8,964 bases of DNA from CBDCWA01 sp046048295 (GTDB lineage: Bacteria > Pseudomonadota > Alphaproteobacteria > Rhizobiales > Hyphomicrobiaceae), in NCBI GenBank assembly GCA_046048295.1, contig JBJOGJ010000163.1, positions 1 through 8,964 on the forward strand, read 5' to 3'. Under the pieces are notes generated by a model. It ran no database searches and had not been told where the DNA came from. It worked only from the letters and a program-made list of their open reading frames with translations. Below are positions 5,050 to 8,964 of the stretch, piece after piece; position 1 is the stretch's first letter, and every line of letters begins with the position of its first letter. Position numbers and translations under genes: made by a program.

Positions 5050-7089
5050 ATGGCGCGAAAGCGGGAGAAAATCCGACACTTCCATCGGCTGGCGGGCCGG
5101 TTTGTCCGGCGCTATATCGGCTTCGTGGAGCGCACTTCCAGCATCGTCACGGAGCCTGCGGATCTGGAGCCCTTTCTGTCCGGGCATACGCCGGCGATCG
5201 TTGCGCTCTGGCACGGCCAGTTCCTGCTCGCCACCCGAATCAGGCCACGGCGTATTCCGCTGCAGATCATGCTTGCCCGACATGGAGATGCGGAAGTTTT
5301 TGCGCAGGCGCTTGCCGGCGACGACATCGACCTCATTCGCGGCGCCGGAGCGGGCAAGCGCCAGAAGGACCGGGGCGGAGCCGCCGCCCTTCGCGGCGCA
5401 CTGCGTGCCCTGAAGTCCGGTGTATCGGTCGGCATGACGGCGGATGTGCCACCTGGACCGGCGCGGCGCGCAGGGGAAGGCATCGTGACGATTGCGAAGA
5501 TGTCGGGGCGGCCGATCATCCCGCTGGCGGTTGCCTCCCGCCGCTATGTGGCGTTGAACACATGGAGCCGGATGACCGTCAACATGCCGTTTGGGAAGTT
5601 GGCAGCGGTCTACGGCGAGCCGATATACGTGCCGCGCGATCTCAACCCCGATGAAATCGAGACTTACCGCGCCAAGGTCGATGCGGCGCTCGATCGGGCA
5701 ACTGTGCGGGCCTATGAACTCGTTGGTGCCGATCCCAGCCGGGCAACGCCTTCGCGCTCAGGAAGCGGCATGCCGACCGGCGGGCCGGCTGGGGGTACGA
5801 GCCTCGCGCTCAGGGGATACAGGCTCGGCACATTGCTCATGCAGCCCACCGCCAGCGTTCTTCTCCGTCATCGGGAAAGCAAGGGGCGCGAGGATGGCAG
5901 GCGGCGCGGCGAACGGCTTGGAGTGGCCGATCGCGCGAGGCCTGACGGTACGTTGGTCTGGGTGCATGCCGCCAGCGTCGGGGAGACGAATGCGGTGCTG
6001 CCGCTCATCGAGCGGTTGCGGGAACGGCGGCCCGAACTTCGGTTCCTCCTCACCACCGGGACTGTGACATCGGCGGCGTTGGCCGAGAAGCGGCTGCATC
6101 CCGACGACACACACCAGTACGTGCCGCTCGATGCGCCGAGATTCGTGCGCCGTTTCGTCGACCATTGGCGGCCGGACGTGGCGATATTCACCGAGTCGGA
6201 GATCTGGCCGAACCTCGTTTTTGCATGCTCCGCACGGAGTGTCCCGCTGGTCCTCGTCAACGCGCGGATGTCGAGCCGGTCGTTCGACCGTTGGCGGCGT
6301 CTGAAGAGCCAGGTGCGTCCGCTTTTTGCGTGCTTCGATCTTATCCTGGCGCAGAATGAAGTGCTGTCTCGGCGTTTCGCCGAGCTTGGCGCGCCGAATG
6401 TCAGGGCTGTCGGCAATCTGAAGCTGGACGCTCCGCCGCCGCCGGTCAGTCCGGCCGCGCTGGCGCAGCTTTGCCAGGCGGTCGGCGGTCGCCCACTGTT
6501 CCTCGCCGCCAGCACGCACGCAGACGAGGAAATCGTCGTCGGTCATGCCCACCGGCAGATCGTGCAAACGGTGCCGCATCTGTTGACGATCATTGCGCCA
6601 CGTCATCCCGAGCGCGGAACCGCGATCGCGGAGGAACTCAAAGGGTTGGGGCTGAAGGTTGCATTGCGGTCGGCGGGCGATCTGCCGGGGGAGGCGACAG
6701 ACGTCTACATCGCCGACACGATCGGCGAACTGGGCACACTCTACTCGATGGCCCCCGTTGCGTTTATCGGTGGCTCGATGGTGCGAAGGGGTGGGCAGAA
6801 CCCGATCGAAGCGGTCCGGCATGGGACGGCAGTGATCATGGGCCCGCACTGGTACAATTTTTCTGACGCGTGCAGAACGCTTCTCCGGCACGAAGGAATG
6901 ATCGAGGTCGCCGATGCCGCTGCATTGGCAGAGGCGGCGAGCATGCTGCTCTGTTCCTCCGACAAGGCCGAGAGCGTCAGGGCCGGTGCTCAGGCAGCAT
7001 TGATGACGCTTGCTGGCGCGCTGGAAGAAAGCGTCGCTGGCGTGCTCTCGTTTCTCCCAACGGCCGAGGAACTCAAGCGTGCCTCTTGA
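5050..7089 (+). CDS. waaA: Fusion of DUF374 acyltransferase-like domain and Kdo transferase (WaaA)
   Basis: One open frame of 679 codons joins two domains. Residues 1-240 resemble DUF374 (lysophospholipid acyltransferase-like): WHGQF at 54-58, a basic RGAG...R segment near 115-130, and TADVPPGP then a GIVTIAKMSGRPIIPLAV strand. The HX4D acidic residue of classic acyltransferases is not seen, and the substrate is unknown. Residues 241-679 are a complete 3-deoxy-D-manno-octulosonate transferase, a membrane-associated GT-B enzyme that adds Kdo from CMP-Kdo to lipid IVA: HAASVGE (306-312, with E312 as the likely catalytic base), ESEIWPNL (382-389), RHPER (518-522), FIGGS (572-576) and GGQNP (581-585). 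These are usually separate genes in rhizobia. The junction has AGGAAG followed by an in-frame ATG at 5770, so free WaaA of normal length could also be made. GGAG (5034-5037) lies 12 bases before the first ATG. The product overlaps lpxK and is first in a lipid A operon. Confidence 0.93.
   Translation: MARKREKIRHFHRLAGRFVRRYIGFVERTSSIVTEPADLEPFLSGHTPAIVALWHGQFLLATRIRPRRIPLQIMLARHGDAEVFAQALAGDDIDLIRGAGAGKRQKDRGGAAALRGALRALKSGVSVGMTADVPPGPARRAGEGIVTIAKMSGRPIIPLAVASRRYVALNTWSRMTVNMPFGKLAAVYGEPIYVPRDLNPDEIETYRAKVDAALDRATVRAYELVGADPSRATPSRSGSGMPTGGPAGGTSLALRGYRLGTLLMQPTASVLLRHRESKGREDGRRRGERLGVADRARPDGTLVWVHAASVGETNAVLPLIERLRERRPELRFLLTTGTVTSAALAEKRLHPDDTHQYVPLDAPRFVRRFVDHWRPDVAIFTESEIWPNLVFACSARSVPLVLVNARMSSRSFDRWRRLKSQVRPLFACFDLILAQNEVLSRRFAELGAPNVRAVGNLKLDAPPPPVSPAALAQLCQAVGGRPLFLAASTHADEEIVVGHAHRQIVQTVPHLLTIIAPRHPERGTAIAEELKGLGLKVALRSAGDLPGEATDVYIADTIGELGTLYSMAPVAFIGGSMVRRGGQNPIEAVRHGTAVIMGPHWYNFSDACRTLLRHEGMIEVADAAALAEAASMLLCSSDKAESVRAGAQAALMTLAGALEESVAGVLSFLPTAEELKRAS
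5760..5772 (+). promoter_or_regulatory. Internal ribosome binding site and in-frame ATG at the DUF374/WaaA junction
   Basis: AGGAAG (5760-5765) precedes an ATG at 5770-5772 by 4 bases (6 from AGGA). The ATG is codon 241 of the fused frame, exactly where a free-standing WaaA of about 439 residues would begin (MPTGGPAGG, then LRGYRLGTLL). This is a better-spaced site than that of the full-length start at 5050. It suggests that WaaA may be translated independently even though no stop codon separates it from the DUF374 domain. The sequence is seen directly; use of the site is inferred. Confidence 0.5.
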
Positions 7090-8137
7090 CGAGCCGTCGT
7101 GGTGGTTCATCAGGGAACGGACTTTCATTGCCAATGCAATGCGGCCTGTAGCGGCGGTCTGGAACTGGTGGGGGCTTCGCCGGTTCGCCAATTCCAACCC
7201 CTACCGCTGCGCGCTTCCCGTCGTCTGCGTCGGAAACTTCACTGCCGGGGGTAGCGGCAAGACACCGATGGCGCTCGAGATTGCGTCTATACTGGCGCCG
7301 CTGGGCGTCGACGCTTACTTCCTGACGCGCGGCTATGGCGGCCGGATTTCCGGCCCGCATCTGGTCGATGTCGTCAGAGACAGTGCTCGAGACGTCGGTG
7401 ACGAAGCGCTGCTGCTTGCGAGGCAGTCCGCAACGGTAGTTGCGAGGAACCGGGCGGAAGGCGCGAAGTTCATAGAAAAACTCGCCAGCGCGCAGGCCAA
7501 GCGCGCGGCAATCATCATGGACGATGGCCTGCAGAACCCGTCTCTGGCCAAGGATCTTTCGATTGCCCTCGTCGACGCAGTGCGCGGCATTGGCAACGGG
7601 CTAACCATACCGGCCGGGCCTTTGCGGATCTCGCTCGAGTTCCAGCTCAGGCTTGCTGACGTCATCGTCGTCAACAATGGGGTCGCAGGTGATCCGGCTG
7701 GCAGTGTGGCTGGGTGGCTGAGGGAGAAATTTCCTGGGCCGGTCCTCGAAGCTTCTCAATCGCCGGCGGGAGATACCGGCTGGCTGGATGGTGCCCGGGT
7801 GATCGCATTCGCCGGAATTGCCAATCCACGCCGGTTCTTCGACCTTGTGGAGAGCCTTGGCGGCATCTGCGTCGACAGGATCGCATATGCCGATCATCAT
7901 ACCTTCACCAGCAGCGAGGCCGAGTTCCTGCTGCGGCGGGCGGGCGATGCCGGAGCACAGCTGGTGACCACCGAAAAGGACCATGTTCGGTTGTCGGGCA
8001 GCGCGCCACTCCGGGATCTGCAACGGTCGGCGCGACCTATCGCTATCAAGACGGCCTTCGCCGGTCGCGATCAAGTCCGGATGAGGTCGTTGATCGAAGG
8101 CATACTGATCCAGCCAGGCGACGCGCGAGTGGGTTAG
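7079..8137 (+). CDS. lpxK: Tetraacyldisaccharide 4'-kinase
   Basis: Inner-membrane-associated kinase that phosphorylates the 4' position of the tetraacyl disaccharide to make lipid IVA, the acceptor for WaaA encoded just upstream. The 352-residue product carries the P-loop VGNFTAGGSGKTP (51-63), LTRGYGG (82-88), GDEALL (107-112), MDDGLQN (147-153, usually DDGFQ), NGLTIPAGPLR (163-173), FAGIANP (244-250), ADHHTFT (271-277) and TTEKD (297-301). DD148-149 and H273 correspond to the region of the catalytic Asp and His described for Aquifex LpxK. The start is GTG at 7079, inside the end of waaA: AGGA (7067-7070) is 8 bases upstream and VPLDEPSWW fits the family start. The open frame continues back to 7010, but that part overlaps waaA coding. 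The 11-base overlap with waaA suggests translational coupling. The stop codon overlaps that of tadA. Confidence 0.96.
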   Translation: MPLDEPSWWFIRERTFIANAMRPVAAVWNWWGLRRFANSNPYRCALPVVCVGNFTAGGSGKTPMALEIASILAPLGVDAYFLTRGYGGRISGPHLVDVVRDSARDVGDEALLLARQSATVVARNRAEGAKFIEKLASAQAKRAAIIMDDGLQNPSLAKDLSIALVDAVRGIGNGLTIPAGPLRISLEFQLRLADVIVVNNGVAGDPAGSVAGWLREKFPGPVLEASQSPAGDTGWLDGARVIAFAGIANPRRFFDLVESLGGICVDRIAYADHHTFTSSEAEFLLRRAGDAGAQLVTTEKDHVRLSGSAPLRDLQRSARPIAIKTAFAGRDQVRMRSLIEGILIQPGDARVG

Positions 8138-8589
8138 GGGCTCCGTCGCGCAGCGAAGAATGCCCGCAGGACTTCGGCGGATTCCTGTTCGGCGATCCCG
8201 GAGTAAACCTCGGGAGCATGGTGGCAGGTTGCCTGCGTGAAGATCCGGGGGCCACTTTCCACGCCGCCGCTCTTTGGATCGCTGGCACCATAGTAGAGGC
8301 GCCGGAGACGGGCAAAGGAGATTGCAGCCGCACACATGGGACATGGCTCGAGCGTGACGTAGATATCGCATCCAATGAGGCGTTCCGAGCCGAGGAGGGC
8401 CGTGCCGGTACGAATGACGAGCATCTCGGCGTGTGCGGTAGGATCGGCTAGTTCGCGCGTCCGATTGCCCGCTGACGCCAATACGGCGCCGTCGGTGCCG
8501 ACGAGCACCGCGCCGACGGGAACTTCACCCCGCTCGGCAGCGGCCCTTGCCTCGGCAATAGCCAATGCCATATAGCCTCCGGTTTCCAT
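8134..8589 (-). CDS. tadA: tRNA adenosine(34) deaminase
   Basis: Converts A34 of tRNA-Arg(ACG) to inosine so that one tRNA reads several codons; essential in most bacteria. The 151-residue product has the cytidine deaminase-fold zinc site: H53-A-E55 in TAHAEM and P82-C83-P-M-C86. The zinc ligands are H53, C83 and C86, and E55 is the proton shuttle. RTRELADPTAHAE and CHHAPEVYSG closely resemble, from memory, the Agrobacterium enzyme. The ATG at 8589 gives a family-like length, but ATG 8571 (MALAIAEAR) has a strong GGAGG 4 bases upstream and fits the proposed promoter better, so the product may be 145 residues. The open frame runs back to 8688, but that part does not resemble TadA and overlaps the divergent gene. 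Its TAA overlaps the lpxK TAG on the other strand. Confidence 0.95.
   Translation of the reverse strand: METGGYMALAIAEARAAAERGEVPVGAVLVGTDGAVLASAGNRTRELADPTAHAEMLVIRTGTALLGSERLIGCDIYVTLEPCPMCAAAISFARLRRLYYGASDPKSGGVESGPRIFTQATCHHAPEVYSGIAEQESAEVLRAFFAARRSP
8547..8576 (+). promoter_or_regulatory. Possible promoter for the rightmost gene
   Basis: TTGCCT (8547-8552) and TATAGC (8571-8576) with an 18-base spacer lie inside the 5' end of tadA, pointing right. A transcript from here would have a leader of about 65 bases before the GTG at 8649 and would be antisense to the tadA start. The 59-base gap between the two divergent genes leaves little room for a separate promoter elsewhere. Weak consensus match. 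Confidence 0.25.
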
Positions 8590-8598
8590 GAATGCGAG

Positions 8599-8627
8599 GA
8601 TATAGCGTCCAGGCGCCGAAATCCCAA
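8599..8627 (-). promoter_or_regulatory. Putative tadA promoter
   Basis: On the minus strand TTGGGA (8622-8627) and TATATC (8599-8604) are 17 bases apart, four of six matches each to the sigma-70 consensus. Transcription would begin near 8592. That leaves about 3 bases before the ATG at 8589 but about 21 bases, including GGAGG, before the ATG at 8571, so the promoter favours the shorter TadA. It is a consensus match only. Confidence 0.4.
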
Positions 8628-8648
8628 CTGAGAGTGGGCAGGTATAAC

Positions 8649-8964
8649 GTGAGCGATACAACTGAAGGTGCCGGTCGTGGCAAGCCACGAAGGTTCAAGC
8701 CGGGCGGAGGGCGGGGGCGGTCAGATGGTGGAGGCAAGCCTGGTGGGAAGGGCTTCCGCGGCGGCCGGCGGGACGCGTCGGGCGGTGAGGCCGGCGACAA
8801 GGGCGGTTCGTTCCGGAAGGGCCGGGAAGGCTTCCGCGGGGGCCGGCGGGATGCGTCGGGCGGTGAGGCCGGCGACAAGGGCGGTTCGTTCCGGAAGGGC
8901 CGGGAAGGCTTCCGCGGGGGCCGGCGGGATGCGTCGGGCGGTGAGGCCGGCGACAAGGGCGGTT
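8649..8964 (+). CDS. Gly/Arg-rich N-terminus of a probable RluB/RsuA-type pseudouridine synthase (3' end outside window)
   Basis: The frame stays open from GTG 8649 to the right edge (105 codons visible). The peptide starts VSDTTEGAGRGKPRRFKPGG, continues Gly-, Arg- and Lys-rich to residue 34, then enters 26-residue repeats with FRGGRRDASGGEAGD and KGGSFRKGRE segments. It has almost no aliphatic residues, so this part is surely disordered and RNA-binding-like. In rhizobia a large-subunit pseudouridine synthase gene with a long basic low-complexity extension commonly lies divergent from tadA, which is the basis of the call. The catalytic domain is outside the window, so the product is inferred, not seen. 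AGG (8640-8642) lies 6 bases before the GTG. The opposite strand is also open across the repeats but encodes only Pro/Arg-rich repeats. Confidence 0.62.
   Translation, partial: MSDTTEGAGRGKPRRFKPGGGRGRSDGGGKPGGKGFRGGRRDASGGEAGDKGGSFRKGREGFRGGRRDASGGEAGDKGGSFRKGREGFRGGRRDASGGEAGDKGG
8751..8964 (+). repeat. 78-bp in-frame tandem repeat, at least 2.7 copies
   Basis: Copies start at 8751, 8829 and 8907, exactly 78 bases (26 codons) apart; the third is cut by the window edge after 58 bases. Copies 2 and 3 are identical over the visible part. Copy 1 differs from copy 2 at two positions, GGC/GGG and GAC/GAT, both silent. Each unit encodes five Arg, two Lys, nine Gly and four acidic residues, with an FRGGRR segment. 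Near-identity at DNA level points to recent duplication or repeated homogenisation. More copies probably follow beyond the edge. Confidence 0.95.

Noticed and set aside
4336..5283. 315-codon minus-strand open frame overlapping the phosphatase and DUF374 coding regions
   Set aside because: It has low-complexity shadow composition and is incompatible with the phosphatase frame carrying the C-x5-R loop.
4401..5654. 417-codon open frame on the plus strand through the phosphatase gene and the DUF374 region
   Set aside because: It crosses two real genes in other frames, is Arg/Ala-rich and has no family pattern; the phosphatase motifs are on the minus strand and the DUF374 motifs in another plus frame.
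5758..7197. 479-codon open frame on the minus strand antisense to waaA
   Set aside because: Its composition is shadow-like (many Arg, His, Gln and Pro, no motifs), while the plus strand has all the WaaA motifs in order.
7601..8451. Open frames of about 250 codons on both strands over the lpxK 3' half and tadA (minus 7601-8371, plus 7714-8451)
   Set aside because: Both are shadows of lpxK and tadA, which have complete catalytic motifs.
8525..8956. Minus-strand frame of Pro/Arg/Ser repeats over the 78-bp repeats
   Set aside because: It is the complement of the repeat; the plus frame starts at a plausible GTG next to tadA and has a composition known from rhizobial pseudouridine synthase extensions.
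8751..8964. CRISPR array
   Set aside because: The repeats are contiguous 78-base direct repeats without unique spacers and lie in an open coding frame.

Overview
This is a GC-rich (by eye), gene-dense stretch of an alphaproteobacterial chromosome, most likely Hyphomicrobiales (Rhizobiales), family not assigned. The reasons are a divergent alphaproteobacterial-type histidyl-tRNA synthetase in a hisS-hisZ order, an L31 gene divergent from an MsbA-related ABC exporter, a DUF374/waaA/lpxK lipid A-Kdo block, and a TadA that closely resembles, from memory, the Agrobacterium enzyme. There are no rRNA or tRNA genes, insertion sequences, phage genes or CRISPR arrays. No gap between genes exceeds about 220 bases.

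Layout. Positions 1-1665 (minus): hisZ (5' part only, cut by the window edge) directly downstream of hisS. Positions 1840-2070 (minus): rpmE, ribosomal protein L31. Positions 2290-4092 (plus): a fused permease/ATPase ABC exporter, divergent from rpmE. Positions 4104-4841 (minus): a dual-specificity-type tyrosine phosphatase, convergent with the exporter across a hairpin. Positions 5050-8137 (plus): a two-gene lipid A operon, consisting of an in-frame fusion of a DUF374 acyltransferase-like domain to Kdo transferase (WaaA), then lpxK, which overlaps it. Positions 8134-8589 (minus): tadA, whose stop overlaps the lpxK stop. Positions 8649 to the edge (plus): the start of a gene with a basic Gly/Arg-rich repeat N-terminus, probably an RluB/RsuA-type pseudouridine synthase.

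Functionally the window joins three ordinary themes. Translation and histidine: HisRS charges tRNA-His, HisZ is the regulatory subunit of short-form ATP phosphoribosyltransferase, L31 is ribosomal, TadA makes inosine-34 and the last gene probably modifies rRNA. Outer-membrane lipid: LpxK makes lipid IVA and WaaA adds Kdo to it; the DUF374 domain is an acyltransferase-like companion of unknown substrate. Transport: the ABC protein is MsbA-related, but its substrate cannot be read from sequence.

I did not find an obviously new multi-gene system. The items most worth checking are the DUF374-WaaA single reading frame with a well-placed internal ribosome binding site and ATG at its junction, and the 78-bp in-frame tandem repeats at the right edge. 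Smaller points concern start sites, overlapping stops, a hairpin that carries a stop codon, and a phosphatase without a recognisable general-acid Asp.
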